A stretch of DNA of 38,021 bases from assembly GCA_007693435.1 (NCBI GenBank), contig REDO01000074.1, positions 1 through 38,021 on the forward strand. The letters run 5' to 3'. This document shows positions 7,262 to 17,900 of the stretch, in pieces. How positions within the stretch are numbered: the first letter of the stretch is position 1; each line of letters opens with the position of its first letter. A model generated the notes under the pieces. It saw nothing but the letters and a program-made list of their open reading frames with translations, searched no databases and had not been told where the DNA came from. A program made the translations under genes and the position numbers. The stretch comes from Salinarimonadaceae bacterium. GTDB taxonomy: Bacteria; Pseudomonadota; Alphaproteobacteria; Rhizobiales; Beijerinckiaceae.

Positions 7262-8604
7262 GACGGCTCCTCAGCGATCAGATGGAAGAAGGCGCCAGTC
7301 ACGTGGCCCCGGCGCGAGCCCGTCTCGGGCACCGGTTGGCCGTCGGCGTCGGCGACCTCGGCCAGAGGCGCGTCGGGCTGGTCGAGGATGCTGGAGTAAT
7401 GGAATTCATGTCCCCTGAGCCGCGCGCCCGCGCCATGGCCCGGCATCGGAGCGCCCAGCACGGCGCGGCGATAGCCGAGATGGAACTTGCGTCGCTCGTA
7501 GGAGGTGACGAGGCCGAGCAGACCCGCCATCTCGTGGCGCGCCCCGTCGGCGTCGATCAGGGCCGCGCCGAGCGCCATGTAGCCGCCGCACTCACCGTGG
7601 ACGGGCTTCGTGCGGGCATGTTCGCGCAATCCCGCGAGAAACCGGCCGGCCGCGGCGAGACGCCCGGCATGCAGTTCGGGATAGCCGCCGGGAAGCCAGA
7701 CCAGATCGGCCGAGGGGTCCGGCGCCTCGTCGGCGAGCGGCGAGAATGGCAGGATCTCCGCCCCGGCGGCCCTCCAGCCCTCCAGCAGATGCGGATAAAT
7801 GAATGAGAACGCCGCATCCTGCGCCAGCGCGATGCGTTGCGCCGGCGGCGCGGGCAAGGCGCCCGCCGCCGGGGAGGCGGCGCCCCGCGCCGCCTCCCTG
7901 ATCGCGGACAGATCGACATGCTCGCGCAGAAAGGCGGCGTATCCCGTGATCGCCGCTTCGAGGTCTGGATGCTCCACGGCCTGGATCAGGCCCAGATGCC
8001 GTTCCGGAAGCGTCAGATCGCCCCGTCGCGGAAGCGCGCCCAAAACCGGCAGCCCCGCACGATCCATCCCGAGCCGCGTCAGACGCTCGTGACGGGGGCT
8101 CGCCACCCTGTTCAGGATCACCCCGGCGAAAGGCAGGTCCGGGTCGTAGCGCGCGAAACCGAGCGCCGTCGCCGCCGCCGATTGCGCCTGCCCGCCCACG
8201 TCCAGCACCAGAATGACCGGCCAGCCCATCGCCTTCGCCGTCTCGGCGCTGGAGCCGAAGCCCGCCAGGCCCCGCGTCGCCACGCCGTCGTAGAGCCCCA
8301 TCGAACCCTCCGCGACGCAGATATCGGCGCCCTTGGCCCGGTGAGCGATCGCCTCGAACAGGCCCTGCCCCATCGCCCATGTGTCGAGGTTGAACGACGC
8401 GCGCCCGCTCGCCGCGCGGTGAAAGGCCGGGTCGATGTAGTCGGGACCGGACTTGAACGGCTGCACGCTCAGACCATCCTCGGTCAGCGCGCGAAGCAGG
8501 CCCAGCATGACCGTCGTCTTGCCCGTGCCGGAGGCCGGAGCCGAGACCAAGAGGCCGGGCGGCCAGGCGCCCGTCGCTCCGGTGGTCGCCCGCATTTCAG
8601 TCAT
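7258..8604 (-). CDS. cobB: Hydrogenobyrinic acid a,c-diamide synthase, CobB
   Basis: The 448-residue, ATP-dependent amidotransferase uses glutamine to amidate the a and c side chains of hydrogenobyrinic acid, the product handed to cobaltochelatase. N-terminal P-loop [11 protein letters not shown] (21-31), then [21 protein letters not shown] and VILNRV. The C-terminal class I-like glutaminase part has the catalytic Cys in [11 protein letters not shown] (about Cys339) and a late His region, [10 protein letters not shown] chose ATG 8604, which overlaps the cobM stop by 8 bp and has GGAG upstream; a GTG at 8613 and an ATG at 8595 are also in frame. Fusion or frameshift signs are absent. Confidence 0.94.
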   Translation of the reverse strand: MTEMRATTGATGAWPPGLLVSAPASGTGKTTVMLGLLRALTEDGLSVQPFKSGPDYIDPAFHRAASGRASFNLDTWAMGQGLFEAIAHRAKGADICVAEGSMGLYDGVATRGLAGFGSSAETAKAMGWPVILVLDVGGQAQSAAATALGFARYDPDLPFAGVILNRVASPRHERLTRLGMDRAGLPVLGALPRRGDLTLPERHLGLIQAVEHPDLEAAITGYAAFLREHVDLSAIREAARGAASPAAGALPAPPAQRIALAQDAAFSFIYPHLLEGWRAAGAEILPFSPLADEAPDPSADLVWLPGGYPELHAGRLAAAGRFLAGLREHARTKPVHGECGGYMALGAALIDADGARHEMAGLLGLVTSYERRKFHLGYRRAVLGAPMPGHGAGARLRGHEFHYSSILDQPDAPLAEVADADGQPVPETGSRRGHVTGAFFHLIAEEPS

Positions 8605-9391
8605 CGCCTTCACTCCAGTCCGCCCAGCGGCTTTCGGCCGATTGCGGCCGGTAACGGCGGTCGTAATCGGCGGCGTAGAGCCGGCTCTCGTCGAATTCGG
8701 GCGCGCCGAGCGAGGGGCCGACGAAGATCAGGGCCGTGCGCTCGATCTCCCGGGGCGTCGCGGCCTCCACGCTGGCGAGGGTGGCGCGCACGATCCGCTG
8801 GTCGGGCCAGCTCGCGCGCCAGACCACCGCCACGGGACAATCCTCGCCGTAATGCGGGATCAGGTCGGCCGTGACGCGGGCCAGATTCTGGATCGACAGG
8901 TGGATCGCCAGCGTCGCGCCCGTCGCTGCGAAGGCCGCCAGCGTTTCGCGCGCGGGCATCGACGAGGCGCGCCCCGGCGTCCGGGTCAGAACGACCGATT
9001 GCGCGACGCCCGGCAGGGTCAGCTCGCAGCCGAGGGCCGCCGCTCCCGCGGCGAAGGACGGCACGCCCGGCGTCACGGTGTAGGGGACGCCCATCGCCTC
9101 CAGTCGCCGCAACTGCTCGCCCATCGCCGACCAGACCGACAGATCGCCCGAATGCAGCCGCGCCACGTCGAGGCCGGCGGCGTGGGCGGCGGCGATCTCG
9201 CCCATGATTTCGTCAAGGTCCATGGGCGCGGTGTTGACGATCCGCGCGCCCTCGGGGCAATGCGACAGAACGGCCGGCGGAACGAGCGAACCGGCGTAGA
9301 GACAAACGGGACACGCCGCGATCAGGTCGCGCCCTCTGAGGGTCAGAAGGTCGGGCGCGCCGGGCCCGGCGCCGATGAAATGCACCGTCAT
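8597..9391 (-). CDS. cobM: Precorrin-4 C11-methyltransferase, CobM
   Basis: The 264-residue SAM-dependent methyltransferase converts precorrin-4 to precorrin-5. Typical CobM/CbiF signature: [20 protein letters not shown] at the N-terminus, [29 protein letters not shown] and [33 protein letters not shown] and AIHLSIQNL are also family hallmarks. The C-terminal 30 residues ([19 protein letters not shown]) are an ordinary tail. Start ATG 9391 overlaps the cobE stop by 4 bp. Confidence 0.95.
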   Translation of the reverse strand: MTVHFIGAGPGAPDLLTLRGRDLIAACPVCLYAGSLVPPAVLSHCPEGARIVNTAPMDLDEIMGEIAAAHAAGLDVARLHSGDLSVWSAMGEQLRRLEAMGVPYTVTPGVPSFAAGAAALGCELTLPGVAQSVVLTRTPGRASSMPARETLAAFAATGATLAIHLSIQNLARVTADLIPHYGEDCPVAVVWRASWPDQRIVRATLASVEAATPREIERTALIFVGPSLGAPEFDESRLYAADYDRRYRPQSAESRWADWSEGDD

Positions 9392-9771
9392 GGTCCGTTC
9401 CCCTCGGCCAGCGCGCAGGTCGCCATCCCGTCGCCGGAGATCGTTCGCGGCGCCAGCAGCCGCGCGCCTTCTCCTGCGGCGGCGAGCGCGGCGGCCTCGG
9501 CCAGGCTGCCGACGTCGCGGGCTTCCAGCGAGGCCTGTGAATGTGTGCGTGTCCGCTGCGCCGCGAGCGAGCCCGCATCGACGCCGCGCACGGGCAGGCG
9601 CGCCTCGGCGGCGAGGCTCCGGAACACGCCGGTCTGCGCCTTGTCGGCCGCCGTGGCGAGAACCGAGACCGGCCGTCCGCCCGCCGCTGCGCTCAAGGCG
9701 TCCATGAGGCTCGTCACGGACGCGCCCTTGCGAAATCCGAAACCCGCCGCGATCACAACGTCACCCGCCAT
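9388..9771 (-). CDS. cobE: Cobalamin biosynthesis protein CobE (CbiG C-terminal type)
   Basis: The 127-residue protein is a single CbiG_C/CobE domain, seen in the N-terminal strand and turn [34 protein letters not shown] and a closing [15 protein letters not shown]. CobE is needed for aerobic B12 synthesis; its exact biochemical role is not well settled, possibly handling an intermediate around the C-5/C-15 methylation. ATG 9771 would overlap cobL by 19 bp; an in-frame GTG at 9756 forms a GTGA overlap with the cobL stop and would also give a sensible N-terminus, so the start is uncertain by five codons. Confidence 0.85.
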   Translation of the reverse strand: MAGDVVIAAGFGFRKGASVTSLMDALSAAAGGRPVSVLATAADKAQTGVFRSLAAEARLPVRGVDAGSLAAQRTRTHSQASLEARDVGSLAEAAALAAAGEGARLLAPRTISGDGMATCALAEGNGP

Positions 9772-10982
9772 TGCACGATCGGCCGGGCCGGCGACCATCC
9801 GCGCCGCGCGCCGAGCGCCGCAGCCTCGGAAAGTTCGACGCGCAGGAGGTCTCCGCCGAGCCGCTCCGACCAGGCGATCAGCCGCGCCTCGGATTCGAGC
9901 GTCACCGCATGAGCCACGAGCCGCACGCCCGCAGGGAGCCGTCCGCGCAGATCCGTGAGCAGCGCCTCCGACAGCCCGCCGCCGATGAAGACCGCCTGCG
10001 GAACCGGGAGCCCGTCAAGCGCCGCCGGGGCTTGCCCCTCGACGACCCGCAGACGCTCGAGGCCGAAACGATCGGCGTTGACGCGGATGCGGGCGGCGCG
10101 ATCCGGACGCGACTCGATGCTGATCGCCTGCGTCAGGGAATGCGCCAGGCACCATTCCACCGCGATCGAACCCGAACCGCCGCCGATATCCCAGAGCATC
10201 TCGCCGGGACGGGGCGCCAGCGCGGAAAGGGCGAGCGCCCGCACCGGCCGCCGGGTGATCTGTCCGTCGCTGTCGAACAGGGCGTCGTCCAAGCCCGAAG
10301 CGCAGGGGACGACACGGCCGTCGCCCGCAAATTCCGCGGCGACGGCTACCGGATGAGCGAAATCCCGCTGCGCAAGCGCGTCGGCCCTCGCCCGCGTGAT
10401 CCGCTCGCGCGGCCCGCCGAGCGCCTCCAGCACGGTGATCCGGCTTTCGCCGAAACCCTCCGCGACGAGAAAGCGGGCCAGTTCGGCGACCGCCGCGCCG
10501 TCGCGCAGGAGGAGGACGGCCCTGACGCCGGGCGCGAGATGCGGGCGCAGACGCGAGAGAGGCGCGGCGTGCAGCCCCAGACACAAGGTGGTTTCGAGCG
10601 AATAGCCCAGACGGCTGGCGGCCAGCGAGAATGTGGAGGGGCCGGGCAGCGCGCGCCATTCGTGAGGCGCGAGACGCCGCGCGATCGCCGATCCCGCGCC
10701 GAACCAGAAAGGATCGCCGGAGACCAGCGCCACGACGCATCGCCCTCGAAAGCCTTCGAGGAGCGGCAGACCGTCGGCGAAGGGCGCCGGCCACTCCACC
10801 AGTTCGGCCTCGAGCGCGGGCAGAAGCGACAGGTGCCTTGGCGGTCCGATCACGATCTCGGCTTCCCGCAACGCGCGCAGGCTTGCGGGCGCAAGCCCGT
10901 CCGGGCCATCTTCGCCCAGACCCAGAATGGTCAGCCAGGGGGCCTCGAACACGGGGGCCTCGACCTGAGGAGCCTCAACCAT
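9753..10982 (-). CDS. cobL: Precorrin-6Y C5,15-methyltransferase (decarboxylating), CobL
   Basis: The 409-residue bifunctional enzyme methylates C-5 and C-15 and decarboxylates the C-12 acetate, giving precorrin-8X. The N-terminal CbiE-like methylase runs from [14 protein letters not shown] through [12 protein letters not shown] and [16 protein letters not shown]. The C-terminal CbiT-like domain has the SAM-binding motif [15 protein letters not shown] and [11 protein letters not shown]. The ATG at 10982 is preceded by AGGAGG (plus-strand 10992-10997) with 9-nt spacing; that site lies inside cobK on the other strand. A GTG at 10952 is an alternative. The open frame extends far upstream, but that part is antisense to cobK. 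Confidence 0.94.
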   Translation of the reverse strand: MVEAPQVEAPVFEAPWLTILGLGEDGPDGLAPASLRALREAEIVIGPPRHLSLLPALEAELVEWPAPFADGLPLLEGFRGRCVVALVSGDPFWFGAGSAIARRLAPHEWRALPGPSTFSLAASRLGYSLETTLCLGLHAAPLSRLRPHLAPGVRAVLLLRDGAAVAELARFLVAEGFGESRITVLEALGGPRERITRARADALAQRDFAHPVAVAAEFAGDGRVVPCASGLDDALFDSDGQITRRPVRALALSALAPRPGEMLWDIGGGSGSIAVEWCLAHSLTQAISIESRPDRAARIRVNADRFGLERLRVVEGQAPAALDGLPVPQAVFIGGGLSEALLTDLRGRLPAGVRLVAHAVTLESEARLIAWSERLGGDLLRVELSEAAALGARRGWSPARPIVQWRVTL

Positions 10983-10997
10983 GCGCCCGAACCTCCT
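10967..10997. promoter_or_regulatory. Interlocked start sites of cobK and cobL
   Basis: The palindrome CATG at 10980-10983 supplies both start codons: ATG 10981 for cobK (plus) and ATG 10982 for cobL (minus). The cobK Shine-Dalgarno GAGGAG (10967-10972, spacing 8) lies within cobL codons 4-6. The cobL Shine-Dalgarno AGGAGG (plus-strand CCTCCT 10992-10997, spacing 9) lies within the first codons of cobK. No non-coding DNA remains between the two genes, so any promoter for either must lie inside the other. Confidence 0.8.
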
Positions 10998-11736
10998 GAT
11001 CCTGGCCGGAACGACCGAGGCGACGGCGCTCGCCCGTGCGGTCGCCGACCGGGGCATGACGGGCGTCGTCTCCTTCGCGGGCCGCGTGGCGCGGCCGCTG
11101 CGCCAGCCCCTGCCCCAGCGCGTCGGCGGATTCGGCGGGGCCGCTGGACTGGCGCAGTGGCTGCGCGCGGAGGCGATCACCCACGTGATCGACGCGACCC
11201 ATCCCTTCGCGGCGCAGATGAGCCGCAACGCGGTTGCCGCCTGCGCGGAAACGGGCGTCGCGCTGGTCGCCCTGACGAGGCCGCCATGGGAACCCGTAGC
11301 CGGCGACGACTGGCGCCGCGCGACGGACATCGCCGACGCCGTCGCCGCTCTCGACCGGCCGCGCATGCGCGTCATGCTGGCCGTCGGGCGCATGCACCTC
11401 GCCGCCTTCGCCGTCAATCCGCAGCACCGCTACCTGCTTCGTCTGGTCGATCCGCCGGCCGGGGCGTCGCCTTTTCCGGAGGCCGACATCGTCGTGGATC
11501 GCGGCCCCTTCGACGAGGCCGCCGACCGCGCGCTGATGGAGCGCTACGGGATCGAGCTCGTCGTATCGAAGAATTCGGGCGGCGGCGGAGCCTACGCCAA
11601 GATCGCCGCCGCGCGCGCTCTCGGCCTGCCGGTCGTGATGATCGACCGCCCGGCTGCGCCGGAACGGACCGAACTGCACGACGTCGAATCCGTGATCGAC
11701 TGGATCGCTCATGCCGGCTCCGATCTCGGCGTGTAG
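10981..11736 (+). CDS. cobK: Precorrin-6A reductase, CobK
   Basis: The 251-residue NADPH-dependent enzyme reduces precorrin-6A to precorrin-6B (dihydro form), the substrate of CobL. Family motifs: LLILAGTTEATALARA (5-20), FAGRV, the IDATHPFAAQMSRNA segment, PPWEP, VMLAVGRMHLAAF, and VSKNSGGGGAYAKIAAA near the C-terminus. It is the only cob gene here on the plus strand: its start interlocks with cobL and its last 28 bp overlap the end of cobJ. Either it has its own promoter inside cobL or it is read from elsewhere. Transcription of cobL-cobF from the riboswitch-controlled promoter would pass through it in antisense. Confidence 0.95.
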   Translation: MRPNLLILAGTTEATALARAVADRGMTGVVSFAGRVARPLRQPLPQRVGGFGGAAGLAQWLRAEAITHVIDATHPFAAQMSRNAVAACAETGVALVALTRPPWEPVAGDDWRRATDIADAVAALDRPRMRVMLAVGRMHLAAFAVNPQHRYLLRLVDPPAGASPFPEADIVVDRGPFDEAADRALMERYGIELVVSKNSGGGGAYAKIAAARALGLPVVMIDRPAAPERTELHDVESVIDWIAHAGSDLGV

Positions 11737-12461
11737 ACCAGCGGGCGGCCTTCGCGCGGGATGATGCGCGTCGCGGACGATCCGACAAGAACCACGGTGC
11801 GCATGTCGGCCATCCCGGACGTCGCCTCCGACAGCGCGATCACGCGCAGGCTCTCGTCCGGCGTGGAGACGGCGCGGGCGAATATCATGACGCGCGTCGG
11901 CTCGCAGGTCTCGCGCAGCAGGTCCAGCGCCCTCTCGAACCCTTCCGGCCGCGACGCCGAGCGCGGATTGTAGAGCGCGATCGCGAAATCCGCCTCGATC
12001 GAAAGCCGCAGACGTCGCTCGACGGTCGCCCAGGGCTTGAGATTGTCGCTGAGGTTGATGGCGCAGAAATCGTGGCCCAGAGGCGCGCCGGCCCGGGCTG
12101 CGGCGGCCAGCATCGCGGTGATGCCGGGCAGGACGCGGATATCGAGCGCGCGCCAGTCCGGCGGCCCCGCCTCCAGAGCCTCGAACACGGCCGCCGCCAT
12201 GGCGAAGACGCCCGGATCGCCGGAGCTCACGACGACAACCCGCCGCCCCTGACGGGCGAGCGACAGCGCCAGTCGGGAGCGATCGATCTCCACCCGGTTG
12301 TCGCTGGGGTGCTTCACCAGTCCCGGCCTGTCCGCCACCCGCGCGACATAGGGGATATAGCCCACCACGTCCGTCGCCTCGGCCAGCGCGGCGGTGACCT
12401 CGGGCGTGACCAGCCGATCGTCTCCCGGCCCCAGCCCGGCGATGGCGAGCCAACCGCTCAC
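11709..12461 (-). CDS. cobJ: Precorrin-3B C17-methyltransferase, CobJ
   Basis: The 250-residue SAM-dependent methyltransferase also brings about ring contraction to precorrin-4. Motifs: IAGLGPGDDRLVTPE (N-terminus), VVGYIPYV, VVVVSSGDPGVFAMAA, LPGITAMLAAAARAGAPLG followed by HDFCAINLSD, and ALYNPRSASRP. The start is a GTG at 12461 forming a GTGA overlap with the cobI stop; the longer open frame upstream is antisense-free cobI sequence in another frame. The 3' end overlaps cobK tail-to-tail by 28 bp (11709-11736). Confidence 0.95.
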   Translation of the reverse strand: MSGWLAIAGLGPGDDRLVTPEVTAALAEATDVVGYIPYVARVADRPGLVKHPSDNRVEIDRSRLALSLARQGRRVVVVSSGDPGVFAMAAAVFEALEAGPPDWRALDIRVLPGITAMLAAAARAGAPLGHDFCAINLSDNLKPWATVERRLRLSIEADFAIALYNPRSASRPEGFERALDLLRETCEPTRVMIFARAVSTPDESLRVIALSEATSGMADMRTVVLVGSSATRIIPREGRPLVYTPRSEPA

Positions 12462-13186
12462 GGCCGCCGCCCCCGGCCATGAACGAGCACGATGGAGAAG
12501 TAGGGCGCCTTGCGGTCCCCGGCCTGCGCCAGAGGGATGACCCTTTCCTCGTCCATGCTGGCGCATTCCACCAGCCAGGCGCGGTCGAGCTTGCCCGCCG
12601 CGTCGAGCGCGGCGCGCACCTTCGGCAGGTTTCGCCCAACCTTCATCACCACCAGCGCGTCGGCGTCGGCCATATGACGGGCGAGTTCGGCTTCCGGCGC
12701 CGTTCCCATGAGGACGCACAAGACGTCGTCACCCCAGGTGACCGGCATGCCCGTCGCCGTCCAGGCCGCCGACATGCCGGTGATGGCGGGCACGACCCGG
12801 ATCGGGACGTGATCCTTCAGCCGGACGTGGAGATGCATGAAGGAGCCGTAGAAGAACGGGTCTCCCTCGCACAGGACCACGACATCCGCGCCGCCTTCGG
12901 CCAGCGCCCGCAGCCGCCCCGAGACATCGGCGTAGAAGCCCGACAGGCAGTCCGCATAGGCGGGATCGTCCAGCGGAATTTCGGTCGTCACCGGGTATTC
13001 CATCGCTATCTCGATCGCGTCGGGCGCCAACATGCCCTCCACGATCGCGCGCGCGCGCCCCGGTCGGCCGGCCTTGCGGAAATAGGCGACATGGGTCGCG
13101 CTGCGCACCAGACGGTCGGCGCGCACGCTCATCAGCTCCGGATCGCCGGGGCCGAGGCCGACGCCGTGGATCGTCCCCGCGCTCAT
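12458..13186 (-). CDS. cobI: Precorrin-2 C20-methyltransferase, CobI
   Basis: The 242-residue SAM-dependent methyltransferase turns precorrin-2 into precorrin-3A. Motifs: HGVGLGPGDPELMSVRA at residues 7-23, HVAYFRKAGRPGRARAIVEG, VVLCEGDPFFYGSFMHLHVR, VVPAITGMSAAWTATGMPV and VVMKVGRNLPKV. Lengths and motifs are normal for the family. ATG 13186 overlaps the cobH stop by 4 bp; GTGA overlap with cobJ follows. Confidence 0.95.
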   Translation of the reverse strand: MSAGTIHGVGLGPGDPELMSVRADRLVRSATHVAYFRKAGRPGRARAIVEGMLAPDAIEIAMEYPVTTEIPLDDPAYADCLSGFYADVSGRLRALAEGGADVVVLCEGDPFFYGSFMHLHVRLKDHVPIRVVPAITGMSAAWTATGMPVTWGDDVLCVLMGTAPEAELARHMADADALVVMKVGRNLPKVRAALDAAGKLDRAWLVECASMDEERVIPLAQAGDRKAPYFSIVLVHGRGRRP

Positions 13187-13812
13187 TCCGCCCGGCTCGC
13201 CAATGCGTTCACGGCCGCGACCGTGATCGCGCTTCCGCCCAACCTGCCTTCCACGATCAGGCAGGGCGACGGCCGAGCCTCCCACAGCGCCGCTTTCGAT
13301 TCCGCCGCGCCGACGAAGCCCACGGGACAGCCGATGATCGCCGCCGGGCGCGGGCAGGCGGAATCCTCCAGCATCTCCAGAAGATGAAACAGAGCGGTCG
13401 GCGCATTGCCGATGGCGATGACGGAGCCCGCAAGATGCGGCCGCCATAATTCCAGCGCCGCGGCGGAGCGCGTCGTGCCGAGCCGCGCCGCGAGGTCGAC
13501 GACCTCGGGTTCGTGCAGCGTGCAGACGACGCGGTTTCCCGCCGGCAGCCGCTTGCGCGTGACGCCCTCGCTGACCATCCGCGCGTCGCACAGGATCGGC
13601 GCGCCGGCTTCGAGCGCGGCGCGCGCGGCGGCGACCATGCCCGGCGAAAACCGGACATGCTTTTCGAGCCCCACCATGCCGGCGGCGTGGATCATGCGTA
13701 CGGCGACCGGCTCCTCATCCGCGTCGAAGCGCGCGAGATCGGCCTCGGCCCGAATGGTGGCGAAGCTCTCGGCGTAGATCGCCGCGCCGTCAGTCTCGTA
13801 GCTGTAGGGCAT
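13183..13812 (-). CDS. cobH: Precorrin-8X methylmutase, CobH
   Basis: The 209-residue enzyme moves the C-11 methyl group to C-12, giving hydrogenobyrinic acid. The catalytic His is His42 in RMIHAAGM. Further family segments are CDARMVSEGVTRKRLPAGN, SAAALELWRPHLAGSVIAIG with NAPTALFHLLEML, and IIGCPVGFVGAAESKAAL. It follows cobG after a 3-bp gap and overlaps cobI by ATGA. Confidence 0.96.
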   Translation of the reverse strand: MPYSYETDGAAIYAESFATIRAEADLARFDADEEPVAVRMIHAAGMVGLEKHVRFSPGMVAAARAALEAGAPILCDARMVSEGVTRKRLPAGNRVVCTLHEPEVVDLAARLGTTRSAAALELWRPHLAGSVIAIGNAPTALFHLLEMLEDSACPRPAAIIGCPVGFVGAAESKAALWEARPSPCLIVEGRLGGSAITVAAVNALASRAE

Positions 13813-13815
13813 CGC

Positions 13816-14988
13816 TCATCCGTGAATCAGGGCATCCACATGCCGTGGCTCGATCCCGCTGCTTTCCGGCTCATCCCATGCAGCACCGTTCCTGACAAGG
13901 TCGAACCTGCCGTCGCGTCCGACCAGCGTGAAGTCGGCGGGCGCGGAGCTTGCGCAACCCTTCGCGCATCCCGAGACGTGAAGCGTGGCGGCTTCGGGAA
14001 GGCGCAGCGCGAGCCGTCGCGCAAGATCGCGCGTCTCGACGCTGGCCTGCGCGCATCCCGGAGCGCCGGTGCAGGCCGTGACCCGAAGGAGGGGATCGGC
14101 GGGATCGCTCACGAGCCCCGCCGCATCGGCGACGCAGTCCGGATCGGTCGAGCCCGGCAGAAAAACCATTCGCCACGGCGTGATCCTCAGGACCGGCGCG
14201 CCTGCGCCGGCGAGGCGGCGCAGATCGCCGGCGGCCAAACGTCCGAAGGCGGCGGCGACGCAGATTCCGCCCGAAACGGCGCCGTGAGCCGGCCGGCTCA
14301 CGGGCGGATTCGGGGCGAGCCCCCCGGCCAGTTCCCGCCCAGGCGCGGCGCCGGCGGCGAGGCGCGCGGCCATCCGGCCTCGTCCATCCGCCCCGACGCC
14401 GCCCGAAGCGAGAAACCAGCGCGCCATATCGAGCGCGATATCGGCGGCCTCGGCGGCGTCGGCCGCGCGGCGCCCGGTCTCGCCGCCGTCGGCGCGCACG
14501 ATCAACGCGTCGCCCGAGGCCTCGATCCGGATGTCGCCGCTGACTTCCGAAAGGTAGCGCAATGGTCCCGCATCAACGACGAAGCCGAACTTCGAGGGCA
14601 GGCCCGCAAGGTCCGGATCGGCGAGCCCGTCGGCGAGACGGGCGCCCGCCAATGTCTGCCGGTCGCGGGCGTCGAGCGAACGGAACGGATCGACGACGAT
14701 ATTGCGCCGGCCTTCCGTATCGGCGTCGGAATCGAGGAGATCGAGGTCGATAAGACGCCGGATCACGGCGTCGAGGCCCGCCGGGGAGATACCGCGAATC
14801 TGCAGGTTGGCGCGATTGGTCAACTCGACCGTGCCGTCGCCCGCTCCTTCGGCGATGTCGGCCAACCCCCACGCCTGGTCCGGCGTCAGCGCGCCGAGAG
14901 GCGGGCGCACGCGCAGGACGAGCCCGTCGCCGGAGAGCATCGGCCGATGCGCTCCGGGGCACCAGCCCCGTATCTGCGGCGCGCTCAT
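13816..14988 (-). CDS. cobG: Precorrin-3B synthase, CobG
   Basis: The 390-residue monooxygenase of the aerobic pathway uses O2 to hydroxylate C-20 and form the gamma-lactone of precorrin-3B; its presence marks this as the oxygen-dependent route. It belongs to the nitrite/sulfite reductase fold: NLQIRGI (61-67) in the N-terminal half, and the [4Fe-4S] ligands in CTGAPGC (Cys306, Cys312) and CAKGC (Cys341, Cys345). The N-terminal [11 protein letters not shown] is typical of CobG. ATG 14988 overlaps the cobN stop by 4 bp. The open frame runs a further 48 bp upstream but inside cobN. Confidence 0.95.
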   Translation of the reverse strand: MSAPQIRGWCPGAHRPMLSGDGLVLRVRPPLGALTPDQAWGLADIAEGAGDGTVELTNRANLQIRGISPAGLDAVIRRLIDLDLLDSDADTEGRRNIVVDPFRSLDARDRQTLAGARLADGLADPDLAGLPSKFGFVVDAGPLRYLSEVSGDIRIEASGDALIVRADGGETGRRAADAAEAADIALDMARWFLASGGVGADGRGRMAARLAAGAAPGRELAGGLAPNPPVSRPAHGAVSGGICVAAAFGRLAAGDLRRLAGAGAPVLRITPWRMVFLPGSTDPDCVADAAGLVSDPADPLLRVTACTGAPGCAQASVETRDLARRLALRLPEAATLHVSGCAKGCASSAPADFTLVGRDGRFDLVRNGAAWDEPESSGIEPRHVDALIHG

Positions 14989-17900
14989 CGTCCGGCCTCC
15001 AGCGCGGCCATGATCGAATTCCGCCGGGATTTCCAAAGGCCGGCCTCGGCGAGTGCGGCGAAGCGGGCGCGCATTGCGGAAAGCGCCTCGGGGTTGGCTT
15101 CGTCCATGAAAGCCGTCACCGCGTCGTCGCCCAGCGTCGCCTGCCAGTAGAGATCGAACAGATGCGCGGGCACGACGCCCGCCAGATGCGCGAACGCCGC
15201 CATATTCTCCAGCGTCGCCGCAATCTCGGCCGCCCCGCGAAACCCGTGACGGCGCATTCCGGCGATCCAGACCGGGTTCGCGGCGCGCGCGCGCACGACC
15301 CGTGCGATCTCCTCGTCGAGCGCGCGGGCGCGGGGACGGGAAGGGTCGGTGCTGTCGAGATGGTAGAGCCTCGCATTGCCGCCCGCGACCTTCTGCGCGG
15401 CGGCGAAGCCGGCTTCGTGGGCGGCGTAGTCCTCCGCCAGCAGCAGATCGGTCTCGGGCAGGTCCTGCAGGTGAACGAAGGCGTCGGCCCCGGCCACCCG
15501 GGCGCGGATTCCGGCCTCGTCCTTCTCGACCCTATCGCCGTCGAGCGCCCAGGCCGACGCCGCCAGCCACGCCTCGCCCGCCGCGCGCCGGCCCTCTTGC
15601 GAGCAATCTTCCAGCGCCAGCCCCATGCCGAGCCCGAACCGGCCCGGTCCGGGGCCGTAGACGCGCGCTTCGCCCCGCCCGACATAAGGGTTCCAGTCGG
15701 GCGTCTCGTCGCGCCGGGACAGGGTGCGGACCGCCTGCTGGAACAGCGCCGAGAGCGTCGGGAACACGTCGCGAAACAGGCCGGAGACCCGGAGGGTGAC
15801 GTCTATGCGCGGACGGTCCAGCTCGGCGATCGGCGTGACCTCGACGCCGCAGACCCGTTCGGACCCTCCGTCCCAGAGCGGCCGCACGCCCAGAAGCGCC
15901 AGCGCCATGGCGAATTCCTCGCCTGCCGTGCGCATCGTGGCCGAACCCCACAGATCGACGATCAGCCCGCGCGGCCAGTCGCCCTCGTCCTGCAGATGTC
16001 GCCGGATCAGCTCATCCGCGAGCGCGGCCCCTTGCCGGAACGCCGCGCGCGTCGGCACGGATCGCGGATCGGTCGTGAACAGGTTGCGGCCGGTCGGAAG
16101 GACGTCCGAGCGGCCGCGATAGGGCGAACCCGACGGGCCGGGCTCGATCCGGCGCCCGTCGAGAGCATCGAGCAGAGCCTGCCGCTCCGCCGTGGCGGAG
16201 GGCGCGCCGTCGAAGCTGCTTCCCCCGTCCGGGGCGCGGCCCCAGACATGCAGGCCGTCGCCGAACTGGCTCTCCTTGACTTCGCAGACGAAGCGGTCGA
16301 TGCGCGTGATCGCCTCGGACGGGCAGGAGACCGCTTCGATCGCCAGATCGCTTTCGACGCCCTGCGCCCGCGCCTCGTCCCGGATGTCCTGCATCAACCG
16401 GTCGCGGCGTCTCGGGTCGAGCCCGTCGGCGTTCGAGAATTCGTCGAGCAGCGCCTCGAGCCGGACCAGCCCGAGCGGCGTCTCGGAGGCCTTCATCGGC
16501 GGCGGAATATGCCCGAGCGTCACCGCCCCGATCCGGCGCTTGGCTTGCGCCGCCTCGCCGGGATCGTTGACGATGAACGGGTAGATCACCGGCATGGCGC
16601 CGGTCAGCGCCTCGGGCCAGCACGCCGACGAAAGCGCGACGGCCTTGCCCGGCAGCCATTCCAGCGTGCCGTGCGCGCCGACATGGACAAGCGCGTCCGT
16701 TTGCGTCCGCAGCCAGAGGTAGAAGGCGACATAGGCGTGGCGCGGCGTGCGAGACAGGTCGTGGTACTCCGCCTCGCGCTCCGCCGGTCTTCCGCGTTCG
16801 GGCTGCAGCGCGACGAGGGCGCCGCCGCGCCGCACGGCCGCGAAGACGAAACCGTCGGAGCCGACATCCGGGTCGTCCTGCGGCGCCCCCCATGCGGCCC
16901 GCAGCTCGTCGCGCAGAGCCTGCGGGAGGCCGGCGAGCGCGGCTTCGTAGGCGGCCAAGGGCCAGCATATGCGCCCCTCGGCCAGCGCCCCGCGCAGAGA
17001 CGGGCCGGGCGCGACCCGATAGAGGGCGTCGCGCAGGTCGTCGAGGATCGCCTCCGCCGAAGCGAGGGCGTCGAGGCCAACGGCATGGGCCATGTTCCAT
17101 GCGCGCCCCGGATAGGTGGAGAGCACCAGCGCCACGCGCCGGTCCGCCGCCGGCGTCGCCGCCAGCCGGCGCCATCCCGCGACCTTGTCCGCGATCGCGG
17201 CGATGCGGTCGGGTTCGGCCCGGTGCGCGAAGCGGGAGAACTGCAGATCGACGTCCCGGGCCTGAGGCTCCTTGAACGACGCGACCCCGGCGAACAGCCG
17301 TCCGTCCACCTCCGGCAGAACGACGTGCATCGCCAGATCAGCGGGAGAAAGGCCGCGCTCGGATTCGTCCCAATCCGTCCGGGTCGAGGTTGCGAACGCG
17401 ACCTGGAAGACCGGCGCGTCCACCGCGTCGAGCGGCGAGCCGCCGGTTTCGCCGCGCCCGGAAAAGGAGGTGGCGTTGACGATCGCCGCCGGCGCCAGAT
17501 CCGCGATCCGCCGCCGCAGCCATTCCCGCGCTTCGGGCGCCTTGAGCGAGGGCGCGAAGAGGCCCAGGGCCCGAAAGCCGCGTTCGCGCAAAGCGGAAAA
17601 CAGGGCCTCGACCGGGGAAAGGTCCGCCGCAGCCAGATAGGAGCGGTAGAAGACCACGGCGACGAGCGGGCGTTCGGCGTCGTGGCGCGCGGCGGGATCG
17701 AGAAGAGCGCAGGCCGGGCAGCAGACTCCGTCTTCAGGCGTCCACGCGCCGACCGGCGGCAGCGCCTTCGCGCCTTCCACGGGACCGGCGTAGAGGCCGG
17801 CGGCGAGTGCCATCTGCGCAAGCGCCGCCTGTGCGGCGACCGCGCCGCCGGCGTCGCACAGATGCGCGAGACGGCGCGCGGTCGAGATCGGCACGGTCGA

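Noticed and set aside
10880-10897. 7-bp hairpin GGCTTGC/GCAAGCC just upstream of cobK
   Set aside because: It lies inside cobL coding sequence and no T-tract follows; GC-rich coding DNA gives such stems by chance.
9771-12482. A 903-codon open frame on the plus strand across cobL, cobK and cobJ
   Set aside because: It is antisense to well-identified cob genes, has Arg/Gly/His-rich nonsense composition and no family motifs; long open shadows are expected at this GC content.
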